Assembly: GCA_033782935.1 (NCBI GenBank)
Contig: JAWQEG010000283.1
Coordinates: 2,852,001-2,916,000, forward strand
DNA length: 64,000 nucleotides
From: Petrolisthes cinctipes
Lineage: Eukaryota > Arthropoda > Malacostraca > Decapoda > Porcellanidae
Direction of reading: 5' to 3'
Positions within the stretch are counted from its first letter, which is position 1. Each line of letters opens with the position of its first letter. The notes beneath the pieces were generated by a model, which searched no databases, was not told where the DNA came from, and saw only the letters and a list, made by a program, of their open reading frames with translations. Position numbers and translations under genes: made by a program. Positions 13,545 through 27,467 of the stretch are shown here, in pieces.

Positions 13545-13776
13545 TCAATATTTTGGGGTCCCAGAAGCAATCTGTACATGCCTACTCAGTGCTAGAATAT
13601 TTTCAATATATAAGCTCAGAAGCGATCTGTACATGCCTACTCCGTGTTAGAGTATTTTCAAAATACAGGCCAAAAACATACTGAAAATCGATCTTTTAGG
13701 TGCCCAAAAGTCGATATGTGCATGCATCTTCTGTACCCGTTTATATCTCAAATTCTGGCCCTAAACACCCGAAAAT
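13545..13776 (+). other. Fused monomers with a ~93-bp deletion (macro-repeat 1)
   Basis: Two landmarks are only 232 bp apart where 325 is expected. TATATAAGCT joins CAGAAGCGATC at 13616, leaving a 54-bp remnant between successive CAGAAGC landmarks. The intact version is at 9892-10220. This loss changes the internal offset from 3653 to 3559. Confidence 0.88.
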
Positions 13777-14130
13777 TCGATATTTTTGGGTCCCAGAAGC
13801 GATCTGTACATGCCTATTCAGTGCTAGAATGTTTTCAAAATATAGGCTCAAAACATGCTCAAAATCGATATATTAGGTGCCCAAAAGTCGATATGTGCAT
13901 GCATCGTCTGTACCCGTTTATATCTCAAATTCAGGCTCAAAACACCCAAAAATTCGATATTTTGGGGTCCCAGAAGTGATCTGTACATGCCTACTCCGTG
14001 TTAGAGTATTTTCAAAATACATGGCCAAAAACATACTGAAAATCGATCTTTTAGATGCCGAAAGTCAATATGTGCATGAATCTTCTGTACCCGTTTATAT
14101 CTCAAATTCAGGCTCAAAACAACCGAAAAT

Positions 14131-14244
14131 TCGATATTTTGGGGTCCCAGAAGTGATCTGTGCATGCCTACTCAGTGCTAAAAATCGATCTTTTAGGTGC
14201 CAAAAAGTCGATATCTCAAATTCAGTCCCAAAACACCCGAAAAT
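14131..14244 (+). repeat. 114-bp shortened monomer, copy 2 of 6
   Basis: Same GCTA-to-GCTA deletion as at 10572, at the start of a 1505-bp unit. Followed by GGGGTCCATGAAGCG, a variant that always comes with this class. Confidence 0.9.
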
Positions 14245-15703
14245 TCGATATTTAGGGGTCCATGAAGCGATCTGTACATGCCTACTCCGTGTTAGAGTAT
14301 TTTCAAGATACGGGCCAAAAACATATTAAAAATTGATCTTTTAGGTGCCCAAAAGTCGATATGTGCATGCATCTTCTGTACCCGTTTATATCTCAAATTC
14401 TGGCCCTAAACACCCGAAAATTCAATATTTTGGGGTCCCAGAAGCAATCTGTACATGCCTACTCAGTGCTAGAATATTTTCAATATATAAGCTAGAAAAC
14501 ATACTAAAAATCGATATTTTAGGTGCCAAAAAGTCGATATCTCAAATTAAGGCCCAAAACACCCGAAAATTCGATATTTAGGGGTCACAGAAGCGATCTG
14601 TACATGCCTACTCCGTGTTAGAGGATTTTCAAAATACAGGCCAAAAACATACTGAAAATCGATCTTTTAGGTGTCCAAAAGTCGATATGTGCATGCATCT
14701 TCTGTACCCGTTTATATCTCAAATTCTGGCCCTAAACACCCGAAAATTCGATATTTTTGGGTCCCAGAAGCGATCTGTACATGCCTACTCAGTGCTAGAA
14801 TGTTTTCAAAATATAGGCTCAAAACATGCTCAAAATCGATATATTAGGTGCCCAAAAGTCGATATGTGCATGCATCGTCTGTACCCGTTTATATCTCAAA
14901 TTCAGGCTCAAAACACCCAAAAATTCGATATTTTGGGATCCCAGAAGTGATCTGTACATGCCTACTCCGTGTTAGAGTATTTTCAAAATACATGGCCAAA
15001 AACATACTGAAAATCGATCTTTTAGATGCCGAAAGTCAATATGTGCATGTATCTTCTGTACCCGTTTATATCTCAAATTCAGGCTCAAAACAACCGAAAA
15101 TTCGATATTTTGGGGTCCCAGAAGTGATCTGTGCATGCCTACTCAGTGTTAGAATATTTTCAAAATAAAGGCTCAAAACATGCTAAAAATCGATATTTTA
15201 GGTGCGTAAAGGCGATATATCAAATTCAGGCCCAATACACCCGAAAATTCGATATTTTGGGGTCCCAGCAGCGATCTGTACATGCCTACTCCGTGTTAGA
15301 GTATTTACAAAATACAGGACCAAAACATGCTCAAAATCGATGTTTTAGGTGCCCAAAAGTCGATATGTGCATGCATCTTCTATACTCGTTTATATCTCAA
15401 ATTCAGGCTTAAAACACCCGAAAATTCGATATTTTGGGGTCCCAGAAGCGATCTGTACATGCCTACTCCGTGTTAGAGTATTTTCAAAATACATGCCCAA
15501 AACATGCTGAAAATCGATATTTTAGATGCCAAAAGTCAATATGTTCATTTATCTTCTGTACCCGTTTATAACTCAAATTCAGGCTCAAAACACCCGAAAA
15601 TTCAATATTTTGGGGTCCCAGAAGCAATCTGTACATGCCTACTCAGTGCTAGAATATTTTCAATATATAGGCTAAAAACATGCTAAAAATCGATCATTTT
15701 GGT
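14199..15703. repeat. 1505-bp unit, first copy in macro-repeat 1
   Basis: Landmarks at 14345, 14615, 14848 and 15131 recur at +1505 (15850, 16120, 16353, 16636). The unit has a 971-like part plus monomers with GTCCCAGCAGCGATC and GTTCATTTATCTTC. The second copy (15704-16824) is cut by the 13.69-kb junction. Confidence 0.85.
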
Positions 15704-16824
15704 GCCAAAAAGTCGATATCTCAAATTCAGGCCCAAAACACCCGAAAATTCGATATTTAGGGGTCCATGAAGCGATCTGTACATGCCTACTCCGTGTTAG
15801 AGTATTTTCAAGATACGGGCCAAAAACATATTAAAAATTGATCTTTTAGGTGCCCAAAAGTCGATATGTGCATGCATCTTCTGTACCCGTTTATATCTCA
15901 AATTCTGGCCCTAAACACCCGAAAATTCAATATTTTGGGGTCCCAGAAGCAATCTGTACATGCCTACTCAGTGCTAGAATATTTTCAATATATAAGCTAG
16001 AAAACATACTAAAAATCGATATTTTAGGTGCCAAAAAGTCGATATCTCAAATTAAGGCCCAAAACACCCGAAAATTCGATATTTAGGGGTCACAGAAGCG
16101 ATCTGTACATGCCTACTCCGTGTTAGAGGATTTTCAAAATACAGGCCAAAAACATACTGAAAATCGATCTTTTAGGTGTCCAAAAGTCGATATGTGCATG
16201 CATCTTCTGTACCCGTTTATATCTCAAATTCTGGCCCTAAACACCCGAAAATTCGATATTTTTGGGTCCCAGAAGCAATCTGTACATGCCTACTCAGTGC
16301 TAGAATGTTTTCAAAATATAGGTTCAAAACATGCTCAAAATCGATATATTAGGTGCCCAAAAGTCGATATGTGCATGCATCGTCTGTACCCGTTTATATC
16401 TCAAATTCAGGCTCAAAACACCCAAAAATTCGATATTTTGGGGTCCCAGAAGTGATCTGTACATGCCTACTCCGTGCTAGAGTATTTTCAAAATACATGG
16501 CCAAAAACATACTGAAAATCGATCTTTTAGATGCCGAAAGTCAATATGTGCATGTATCTTCTGTACCCGTTTATATCTCAAATTCAGGCTCAAAACAACC
16601 GAAAATTCGATATTTTGGGGTCCCAGAAGTGATCTGTGCATGCCTACTCAGTGTTAGAATATTTTCAAAATAAAGGCTCAAAACATGCTAAAAATCGATA
16701 TTTTAGGTGCGTAAAGGCGATATCTCAAATTCAGTCCCAATACTCCCGAAAATTCGATATTTTGGGGTCCCAGCAGCGATCTGTACATGCCTACTCCGTG
16801 TTAGAGTATTTACAAAATACAGGC
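15704..16824. repeat. 1505-bp unit, truncated second copy
   Basis: Matches 14199 onward at +1505 bp but stops at 16824, where the junction patch begins. It is missing the last ~385 bp of the unit. It differs from the first copy by, for example, CAGTCCCAATACTCCCG against CAGGCCCAATACACCCG. Confidence 0.8.
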
Positions 16825-16920
16825 CAAAAACATACTGAAAATCGATCTTTTAGGTGTCCAAAAGTCGATATGTGCATGCATCTTCTGTACCCGTTTATAT
16901 CTCAAATTCTGGCCCTAAAC
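16825..16920. other. Junction patch between the 13.69-kb copies
   Basis: The sequence from GGCCAAAAACATACTG to CCCTAAACACCCG matches neither flank of the 13.69-kb alignment: copy 2 continues with GGACCAAAACATGCTC at the equivalent place (30514), and the segment before copy 1 (~3140-3226) is of another monomer variant. It carries the rare GGTGTCCAAAAG, seen otherwise only near 14672, 16174, 28363 and 29866, all inside the 1505/971-bp units. It is therefore most likely a fragment of such a unit captured at the duplication joint. Confidence 0.7.
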
Positions 16921-19900
16921 ACCCGAAAATTCGATATTTTGGGGTCCCAAAAGCGATCTGTCCATGCCTACTCAGTGCTAGAATATTTTCAAAATATAAG
17001 CTCAAAACATGCTAAAAACCTATATTTTAGGTGCCAAAAAGTCGATATCTTAAATTCGGCCCAAAACACACGAAAGATCGATATTTAGGGGTCCCAGAAG
17101 CGATCTGTACATGCCTACTCCGTGTTAGAGTATTTTCAAAATTCAGGCCCAAAACATGCTGAAAAACGATATTTTTGGTGCCCAAAGTCAATATGTATTT
17201 GCATCTTTTAAACCCGTTTATATCTCAAATTCAACCTCAAAACACCCAAAAATTCGATATTTATGGGTCCCAGAAGCGATCTGTACATGCCTACTCAGTG
17301 CTAGAATGTTTTCAAAATATAGGCTCAAAACATGCTCAAAATCGATATTTTAGGTGCCCAAAAGTCGATATGTGCATGCATCTTCAGTACCCGTTTATAT
17401 CTCAAATTCAGGCTCAAAACACCCGAAAATTCGATATTTTTGGGTCCCAGAAGCGATCTGTAGATGCCTACTCCGTGTTAGAGTATTTTCAAAATACATG
17501 CCCAAAACATGCTGAAAATCGATATTTTAGATGCCCAAAGTCAATATGTGCATATATCTTATGTACCCGTTTATATCTCAAATTCAGGCTCAAAACACCC
17601 GAAAATTCGATATTTTGGGGTCCCAGAAGCGATCTGTACATGCCTACTTATTGCTAGAATATTTTCAATATATAGGCTCAAAACATGCTAAAAATCGATA
17701 TTTTAGGTGCGTAAAGGAGATATCTCAATTTCAGGCCCAAAACACCCGAAAATTCGATATTTTGGGGTCCCAGAAGCGATCTGTACATGCCTACTCCTTG
17801 TTAGAGTATTTTCAAAATACAGGCCGGAAACATGCTGAAAATCGATAATTTATATGCCAAAGTCAATATGTGCATGTATCTTCTGTACCCGTTTATATCT
17901 CAAATTCTGGCCCTAAACACCCGAAAATTCAATATTTTTGGGTCCCAGAAGCGATCTGTACATGCCTACCCAGTGCTAAAATGTTTTCAAAATATAGGCT
18001 CAAAACATGCTCAAAATCGATATTTTAGGTGCCCAAAAGTTGATATGTGCATGCATCTTTTGTACTCGTTTATATCTCAAATTCAGCCTCAAAACACCCG
18101 AAAATTCGATATTTTGGGGTCCCAGAAACGATCTCTACATGCCTACTTAGTGCTAGAATATTTTCAAATTATAGGCTCAAAACATGCTAAAAATCGATAT
18201 TTTAGGTGCCAAAAAGTCGATATCTCAAATTCAGTCCCAAAACACCCGAAACTTCGATATTTAGGGGTCCAAGAAGCGATCTGTACATGCCTAATCCGTG
18301 TTAGAGTATTTTCAAATTACAGGCCAAAAACATACTGAAAATCGATCTTTTAGGTGCCCAAAAGTCGATAAATGCATGCATCATCAGTACCCGTTTATAT
18401 CTCAAATTCTGGCCCTAAACACCCGAAAATTCGATATTTTGGGGTCCCAAAAGCGATCTGTACATGCCTACTCCGTGTTAGAGTATTTTCAAAATTCAGG
18501 CCAAAAACATGCTGAAAATCGATGTTTTTGGTGCCCAAAGTCAATATGTGTATGCATCTTCTATACTCGTTATTATCTCAATTTCAGGCTCAAAAAAAAC
18601 GAAAATTCGATATTTTGGGGTCCCAGAAGCGATCTGTACATGCCTACTCACTGCTAGAATGTTTTCAAAATATAGGCTCAAAACATGCTCAAAATCGATG
18701 TTTTAGGTGCCCAAAAGTCGATATGTGCATGCATCTTCTGTACTCGTTTATATCTCAAATTCAGGCTCAAAACACCCGAAAATTCGATATTTTGGGGTCC
18801 CAGAAGAGATCTGTACATGCCTACTCAGTGCTAGAATATTTTCAAAATATAGGCTAAAAACATGCTAAAAACCGATCTTTTAGGTGCCAAAAAGTCGATA
18901 TCTCAAATTCAGTTCCAAAACACCCGAAAATTCGATATTTTGGGGTCCCAGAAGCGATCTGTACATGCCTACTCCGTGTTAGAGTATTTTCAAAATTCAA
19001 GCCCAAAACATGCTGAAAATCGATATTTTTTGGTGCCCAAAGTCAGTATGTGTATGCATCTTCTGTACTCGTTTATATATCAAATTCAGGATCAAAACAC
19101 CCGAAAATTCGATATTTTGGGGTCCCAGAAGCGATCCGTAAATGCCTACTCAGTGCTAGAATATTTTTAAAAAATAGGCTCAAAACATGCTAAAAATCGA
19201 TATTTTAGGTGCGTAAAATCGATATCTCAAATTCATTCCCAAAACACCCGAAAATTCGATATTTAGGGGTCCCAGAAGCGATCTGTACATGCCTACTCCG
19301 TGTTAGAGTATTTACAAAATACAGGCCCAAAACATGCTCAAAATCGATGTTTTAGATGCCCAAAAGACGATATGTGCATGCATCTTCAGTACCCGTTTAT
19401 ATCTCAAATTCAGGCTCAAAACACCCGAAAATTCGATATTTTTGGGTCCCAGAAGCGATCTGTAGATGCCTACTCCGTGTTAGAGTATTTTCAAAATACA
19501 TGCCCAAAACATGCTGAAAGTCGATATTTTAGATGCCCAAATTCAATATGTTCATATATCTTCTGTACCCGTTTATATCTCAAATTCAGGCTCAAAACAC
19601 CCGAAAATTCAATATTTTGGGGTCCCAGAAGCAATCTGTACATGCCTACTCAGTGCTAGAATATTTTCAAAATATAGGCTCAAAACATGCTAAAAATCGA
19701 TATTTTAGTTGCGTATTGTCGATATCTCAAATTCAGGCCCAAAACACCCGAAAATTCAATATTTTGGGGTCCCAGAAGCGATCTGTACATGCCTACTCCT
19801 AGTTAGAATGTTTTCAAGATACAGACCCAAAACATGCTCAAAATCGATATTTTAGGTGCCCAAAAGTCGATATGTGAATGCATCATCAGTACCCGTTTAT

Positions 19901-22900
19901 ATCTCAAATTCAGGCTCAAAATACCCGAAAATTCGATATTTTGGGGTCCCAGAAGCGATCTGTACATGCCTACTCCATGTTAGAGTTTTTTCAAAATACA
20001 GGTCCAAAACATGCTGAAAATCGATATTTTAGATGCCCAAAGTCAATATGTGCATGTATCTTCTGTACCCGTTTATATCTCAAATTCAGGCTCAAAACAC
20101 CCGAAAATTCGATATTTTGGGGTCCCAAAAGCGATCTGTACATGCCTACTCAGTTCTAGAATATTTTCAAAATATAGGCTCAAAACATGCTAAAAATCGA
20201 TATTTTAGGTGCTTAAAGGCGATATCTCAATTTCAGCCCCAATACACCTGAAAATTCGATAATTTGGGGTCCCAGAAGCGATCTGTACATGCCTACTCCT
20301 TGTTAGAGTATTTTCAAAATACAGGCCCAAAACATGCTGAAAATCGATATTTTAGATGCCCAAAATCAATATGTGCATGTATCTTCTGTACCCGTTTATA
20401 TCTCAAATTCTGGCCCTAAACACCCGAAAATTCAATATTTTTGGGTCCCAGAAGCGATCTGTACATGCCTACTCCTTGTTAGAGTATTTTCAAAATACAG
20501 GCTCAAAACATGCTCAAAATCGATGTTTTAGGTGCCAACAGTCAATATGTGCATGAATCTTCTGGACCCGTTTATATCTCAAATTTAGGCTCAAAACACC
20601 CGAAAATTCAATATTTTGGGGTCCTAGAAGCAATCTGTACATGCCTACTCAGTGCTAGAATATTTTCAAAATATAGGCTCAAAACATGCTAAAAATCGAT
20701 ATTTTAGGTGACAAAAGTCGATATCTCAAATTCAGTCCCAAGACACCCGAAACTTCGATATTTAGGGGTCCCAGAAGCGATTTGTACATGCCTACTCCGT
20801 GTTAGAGTTTTTTCAAAATACAGGCCAAAAACATACTGAAAATCGATCTTTTAGGTGCCCAAAAGTCGATATGTGCATGCATCTTCAGTACCCGTTTATA
20901 TCTGAAATTCTGGCCCTAAACACCCGAAAATTCGATATTTTGGGGTCCCAAAAGCGATCTGTACATGCCTACTCCGTGTTAGAGTATTTTCAAAATTCAG
21001 GCCCAAAACATGCTCAAAATCGATGTTTTAGGTGCCCACAGTCAATATGTGCATTTATCTTTTGTTCCCGTTTATATCTCAATTTAAGGCTCAAAACACC
21101 CGAAAATTCAATATTTTGGGGTCCTAGAAGCAATCTGTACATGCCTACTCAGTGCTAGAATATTTTCAAAATATAGGCTAAAAACATGCTAAAAATCGAA
21201 ATTTTAGGTGACAAAAGTCGATATCTCAAATTCAGTCCCAAGACACCCGAAACTTCGATATTTAGGGGTCCCAGAAGCGATCTGTACATGCCTACTCCGT
21301 GTTAGAGTTTTTTCAAAATACAGGCCAAAAACATACTGAAAATCGATCTTTTAGGTGCCCAAAAGTCGATATGTGCATGCATCTTCAGTACCCGTTTATA
21401 TCTCAAATTCTGGCCCTAAACACCCGAAAATTCGATATTTTGGGGTCCCAAAAGCGATCTGTACATGCCTACTCCGTGTTAGAGTATTTTCAAAATTCAG
21501 GCCCAAAACATGCTCAAAATCGATGTTTTAGGTGCCCAAAAGTCGATATGTGCATGCATCTTCTGTACTCGTTTATATCTCAAATTCAGGCTCAAAACCC
21601 CCAAAAATTCGATATTTTGGGGTCCCAGAAGCGATCTGTACATGCCTACTCAGTGCTAAAATATTTCCAAAATATAGGCTAAAAACATGCTAAAAACCGA
21701 TCTTTTAGGTGCCAAAAAGTCGATATCTCAAATTCAGTCCAAAAAACACCCGAAAATTCGATATTTAGGGGTCCCAGAAGCGATCTGTTCATGCCTACTC
21801 TGTGTTAGAGTATTTTCAAAATACAGGCCAAAAACACACTGAAAATCGATCTTTTAGGTGCCCAAAAGTCGATATGTGCATGCATCTTCTGTACCCGTTT
21901 ATATCTCAAATTCTGGCCCTAAACACCCGAAAATTTGATATTTTGGGGTCCCAGAAGCGATCTGTACATGCCTACTCAGTGCTAGAATATTTTAAAAATA
22001 TAGGCTCAAAACATGCTAAAAATCGATATTTTAGGTGCGTAAAGTCTATATCTCAAATTCAGGCCCAAAACACTCGAAAATTCGATATTTTGGGGTCCCA
22101 GAAGCGATCTGTACATGCCTACTCCTTGTTAGAGTATTTTCAAAATACAGGCTCAAAACATGCTCAAAATCGATGTTTTAGGTGCCCAAAGTCAATATGT
22201 GCATGTATCTTCTGTACCCGTTTATATCTCAAATTCAGGCTCAAAACACCCGAAAATTCGATATTTTGGGGTCCAAGAAGCGATCTGTACATGCCTACTC
22301 AGTGCTAGAATGTTTTCAAAATATAGGCTCAAAACATGCTCAAAATCGATGTTTTAGATGCCCAAAAGTCGATATGTGCATGCATCTTCTGTATTCGTTT
22401 ATATCTCAAATTCAGGCTCAAAACACCCAAAAATTCGATATTTTAGGGTCCCAGAACCGATCTGTACATGCCTACTCAGTGCTAGAATATTTTCAAAATA
22501 TAGGCTCAAAACATGCTAAAAATCGATATCTTTGAAACGTAAAGGCGATATCTCAAATTCAGGCCCAAAACACCCGAAAATTCGATATTTTGGGGTCCCA
22601 GAAGCGATCTGTACATGCCTACTCCGTGTTAGAGTATTTTCAAAATACATGCCCAAAACATGCTGAAAATCGATGTTTTAGGTGCCCAAAAGACGATATG
22701 TGAATGCATCTTCTGTACTCGTTTATATCTCAAATTCACGCTCAAAACACCCGAAAATTCGATATTTTGGGGTCCCACAAGCGATCTGTACATGCCTACT
22801 CCGTGTTAGAGTATTTTCAAAATACATGCCCAAAACATGCTGAAAATCGATATTTTATTGCCGAAAGTCAATATGTGCATGTATATTCTGTACCCGTTTA

Positions 22901-24262
22901 TATCTCAAATTCAGGCTCAAAACACCCAAAAATTCGATATTTTGGGGTCCCAGAAGCTATCTGTACATGCCTACTCAGTGCTAGAATATTTTCAAAATAT
23001 AGGCTAAAAAACATGCTAAAAATCGATATTTTAGGTGCTAAAAGGCGATATCTCAAATTCAGGCCCAAAACACCCAAAAACTCGATATTTTAGGGTCCCA
23101 GAAGCGATCTGTACATGCCTACTCCGTGTTAGAGTATTTTCAAAATACATGCTAAAAACATGCTGAAAATCGATATTTTAGATGCCAAAAGTCAATATGT
23201 TCATTTATCTTCTGTACCCGTTTATAACTCAAATTCAGGCTCAAAACACCCGAAAATTCAATATTTTGGGGTCCCAGAAGCAATCTGTACATGTCTACTC
23301 AGTGCTAGAATATTTTCAAAATATAGGCTAAAAACATGCTAAAAATCGATCTTTTAGGTGCCAATAAGTCGATATCTCAAATTCAGTCCCAAAACACCCG
23401 AAAATTCGATATTTAGGGGTCCATGAAGCGATCTGTACATGCCTACTCCGTGTTAGAGTATTTTCAAGATACGGGCCAAAAACATATTAAAAATTGATCT
23501 TTTAGGTGCCCGAAAGTCGATATGTGCATGCATCTTCTGTACCCGTTTATATCTCAAATTCTGGCCCTAAACACCCGAAAATTCAATATTTTGGGGTCCC
23601 AGAAGCAATCTGTACATGCCTACTCAGTGCTAGAATATTTTCAATATATAAGCTAGAAAACATACTAAAAATCGATATTTTAGGTGCCAAAAAGTCGATA
23701 TCTCAAATTAAGGCCCAAAACACCCGAAAATTCGATATTTAGGGGTCCTAGAAGCGATCTGTACATGCCTACTCCGTGTTAGAGTATTTTCAAAATACAG
23801 GCCAAAAACATACTGAAAATCGATCTTTTAGGTGCCCAAAAGTCGGTATGTGCATGCATCTTCTGTACCCGTTTATATCTCAAATTCTGGCCCTAAACAC
23901 CCGAAAATTCGATATTTTTGGGTCCCAGAAGCGATCTGTACATGCCTACTCAGTGCTAGAATGTTTTCAAAATATAGGCTCAAAACATGCTCAAAATCGA
24001 TATATTAGGTGCCCAAAAGTCGATATGTGCATGCATCGTCTGTACCCGTTTATATCTCAAATTCAGGCTCAAAACACCCAAAAATTCGATATTTTAGGGT
24101 CCCAGAAGTGATCTGTACATGCCTACTCCGTGTTAGAGTATTTTCAAAATACATGGCCAAAAACATACTGAAAATCGATCTTTTAGATGCCGAAAGTCAA
24201 TATGTGCATGTATCTTCTGTACCCGTTTATATCTCAAATTCAGGCTCAAAACAACCGAAAAT

Positions 24263-24376
24263 TCGATATTTTGGGGTCCCAGAAGTGATCTGTGCATGCC
24301 TACTCAGTGCTAAAAATCGATCTTTTAGGTGCCAAAAAGTCGATATCTCAAATTCAGTCCCAAAACACCCGAAAAT
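24263..24376 (+). repeat. 114-bp shortened monomer, copy 3 of 6
   Basis: Macro-repeat 2 counterpart of 10572-10685, offset 13,691 bp, followed by the same GGGGTTCATGAAG. Confidence 0.9.
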
Positions 24377-27235
24377 TCGATATTTAGGGGTTCATGAAGC
24401 GATCTGTACATGCCTACTCCGTGTTAGAGTATTTTCAAGATACGGGCCAAAAACATATTAAAAATTGATCTTTTAGGTGCCCAAAAGTCGATATGTGCAT
24501 GCATCTTTTGTACCCGTTTATATCTCAAATTCTGGTCCTAAACACCCGAAAATTCAATATTTTGGGGTCCCAGAAGCAATCTGTACATGCCTACTCAGTG
24601 CTAGAATATTTTCAATATATAAGCTAGAAAACATACTAAAAATCGATATTTTAGGTGCCAAAAAGTCGATATCTCAAATTAAGGCCCAAAACACCCGAAA
24701 ATTCGATATTTAGGGGTCCCAGAAGCGATCTGGACATGCCTACTCCGTGTTAGAGGATTTTCAAAATACAGGCCAAAAACATACTGAAAATCGATCTTTT
24801 AGGTGCCCAAAAGTCGATATGTGCATGCATCTTCTGTACCCGTTTATATCTCAAATTCTGGCCCTAAACACCCGAAAATTCGATATTTTTGGGTCCCAGA
24901 AGCGATCTGTACATGCCTACTCAGTGCTAGAATGTTTTCAAAATATAGGCTCAAAACATGCTCAAAATCGATATATTAGGTGCCCAAAAGTCGATATGTG
25001 CATGCATCGTCTGTACCCGTTTATATCTCAAATTCAGGCTTAAAACACCTAAAAATTCGATATTTTGGGGTCCCAGAAGTGATCTGTACATGCCTACTCC
25101 GTGTTAGAGTATTTTCAAAATACATGGCCAAAAACATACTGAAAATCGATCTTTTAGATGCCGAAAGTCAATATGTGCATGTATCTTCTGTACCCGTTTA
25201 TATCTCAAATTCAGGCTCAAAACAACCGAAAATTCGATATTTTGGGGTCCCAGAAGTGATCTGTGCATGTCTACTCTGTGTTAGAGTATTTTCAAAATAC
25301 AGGCCAAAAACACACTGAAAATCGAACTTTTAGGTGCCCAAAAGTCGATATGTGCATGCATCTTCTGTACCCGTTTATATCTCAAATTTTGGCCCTAAAC
25401 ACCCGAAAATTCGATATTTTGGGGTCCCAGAAGCGATCTGTACATGCCTACTCCGTGTTAGAGTATTTTCAAAATTCAAGCCCAGAACATGCTAAAAATC
25501 GATATTTTTTGGTGCCCAAAGTCAATATATGTATGCATCTTCTGTACTCGTTTATATATCAAATTCAGGCTCAAAACACCCGAAAATTTGATATTTTGGG
25601 GTCCCAGAAGCGATCTGTACATGCCTACTCAGTGCTAGAATATTTTAAAAATATAGGCTCAAAACATGCTAAAAATCGATATTTTAGGTGCGTAAAGTCT
25701 ATATCTCAAATTCAGGCCCAAAACACTCGAAAATTCGATATTTTCGGGTCCCAGAAGCGATCTGTACATGCCTACTCCTTGTTAGAGTATTTTCAAAATA
25801 CAGGCTCAAAACATGCTCAAAATCGATGTTTTAGGTGCCCAAAGTCAATATGTGCATGTATCTTCTGTACCCGTTTATATCTCAAATTCAGGCTCAAAAC
25901 ACCCGAAAATTCGATATTTTGGGGTCCAAGAAGCGATCTGTACATGCCTACTCAGTGCTAGAATGTTTTCAAAATATAGGCTCAAAACATGCTCAAAATC
26001 GATGTTTTAGATTCCCAAAAGTCGATATGTGCATGCATCTTCAGTATTAGTTTATATCTCAAATTCAGGCTCAAAACACCCAAAAATTCGATATTTTAGG
26101 GTCCCAGAACCGATCTGTACATGCCTACTCAGTGCTAGAATATTTTCAAAATATTGGGTCAAAACATGCTAAAAATCGATATTTTTGAAACGTAAAGGCG
26201 ATATCTCAAATTCAGGCCCAAAACACCCGAAAATTCGATATTTTGGGGTCCCAGAAGCGATCTGTACATGCCTACTCCGTGTTAGAGTATTTACAAAATA
26301 CAGGCCCAAAACATGCTCAAAATCGATGTTTTAGGTGCCCAAAAGACGATATGTGCATGCATCTTCTGTACTCGTTTATATCTCAAATTCACGCTCAAAA
26401 CACCCGAAAATTCGATATTTTGGGGTCCCACAAGCGATCTGTACATGCCTACTCCGTGTTAGAGTATTTTCAAAATACATGCCCAAAACATGCTGAAAAT
26501 CGATATTTTAATGCCGAAAGTCAATATGTGCATGTATATTCTGTACCCGTTTATATCTCAAATTCAGGCTCAAAACACCCAAAAATTCGATATTTTGGGG
26601 TCCCAGAAGCGATCTGTACATGCCTACTCAGTGCTAGAATATTTTCAAAATATAGGCTAAAAAACATGCTAAAAATCGATATTTTAGGTGCTAAAAGACG
26701 ATATCTCAAATTCAGGCCCAAAACACCCAAAAACTCGATATTTTAGGGGCCCAGAAGCGATCTGTACATGCCTACTCCGTGTTAGAGTATTTTCAAAATA
26801 CATGCTAAAAACATGCTGAAAATCGATATTTTAGATGCCAAAAGTCAATATGTTCATTTATCTTCTGTACCCGTTTATAACTCAAATTCAGTCTCAAAAC
26901 ACCCGAAAATTCAATATTTTGGGGTCCCAGAAGCAATCTGTACATGCCTACTCAGTGCTAGAATATTTTCAAAATATAGGCTAAAAACATGCTAAAAATC
27001 GATCTTTTAGGTGCCAATAAGTCGATATCTCAAATTCAGTCCCAAAACACCCGAAAATTCGATATTTAGGGGTCCATGAAGCGATCTGTACATGCCTACT
27101 CCGTGTTAGAGTATTTTCAAGATACGGGCCAAAAACATATTAAAAATTGATCTTTTAGGTGCCCAAAAGTCGATATGTGCATGCATCATCTGTACCCGTT
27201 TATATCTCAAATTCTGGCCCTAAACACCCTAAAAT

Positions 27236-27467
27236 TCAATATTTTGGGGTCCCAGAAGCAATCTGTACATGCCTACTCAGTGCTAGAATATTTTCAATAT
27301 ATAAGCTCAGAAGCGATCTGTACATGCCTACTCCTTGTTAGAGTATTTTCAAAATACAGGCCAAAAACATACTGAAAATCGATCTTTTAGGTGCCCAAAA
27401 GTCGATATGTGCATGCATCTTCTGTACCCGTTTATATCTCAAATTCTGGCCCTAAACACCCGAAAAT
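27236..27467 (+). other. Fused monomers with a ~93-bp deletion (macro-repeat 2)
   Basis: Same joint as at 13616, here at 27307, offset 13,691 bp. It shows the deletion is older than the macro-duplication. Confidence 0.88.

Larger units (their letters stand above)
11886..15142. repeat. 3653-bp unit, second copy
   Basis: Partner of 8233-11584. It differs in having a 93-bp deletion at 13616 and a patch near 12600-12620 (TTTACAAAATACAGGCCC where the first copy has TTTTCAAAATACATGCCC), which looks like local conversion from another monomer. It runs into the 1505-bp units at its right side. Confidence 0.8.
3231..16920. repeat. 13.69-kb macro-repeat, copy 1
   Basis: This block is repeated immediately downstream at an offset of 13,690 bp (13,691 after a 1-bp insertion near 21741). 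The match starts where CGAAAATTCGATATTTTGG is followed by the unusual GATCTGTCCATGCC (about 3270 and 16960) and runs to about 16824 against 30515. The last ~96 bp of this copy (16825-16920) do not match the end of copy 2. It contains a 500-bp tandem pair (6820-7840), a 3653-bp tandem duplication (8233-15142), a 971-bp pair and the first 1505-bp units. Private changes include TAGATATTTT at 3741 and AGGGGACCCAG near 11028. Confidence 0.95.
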
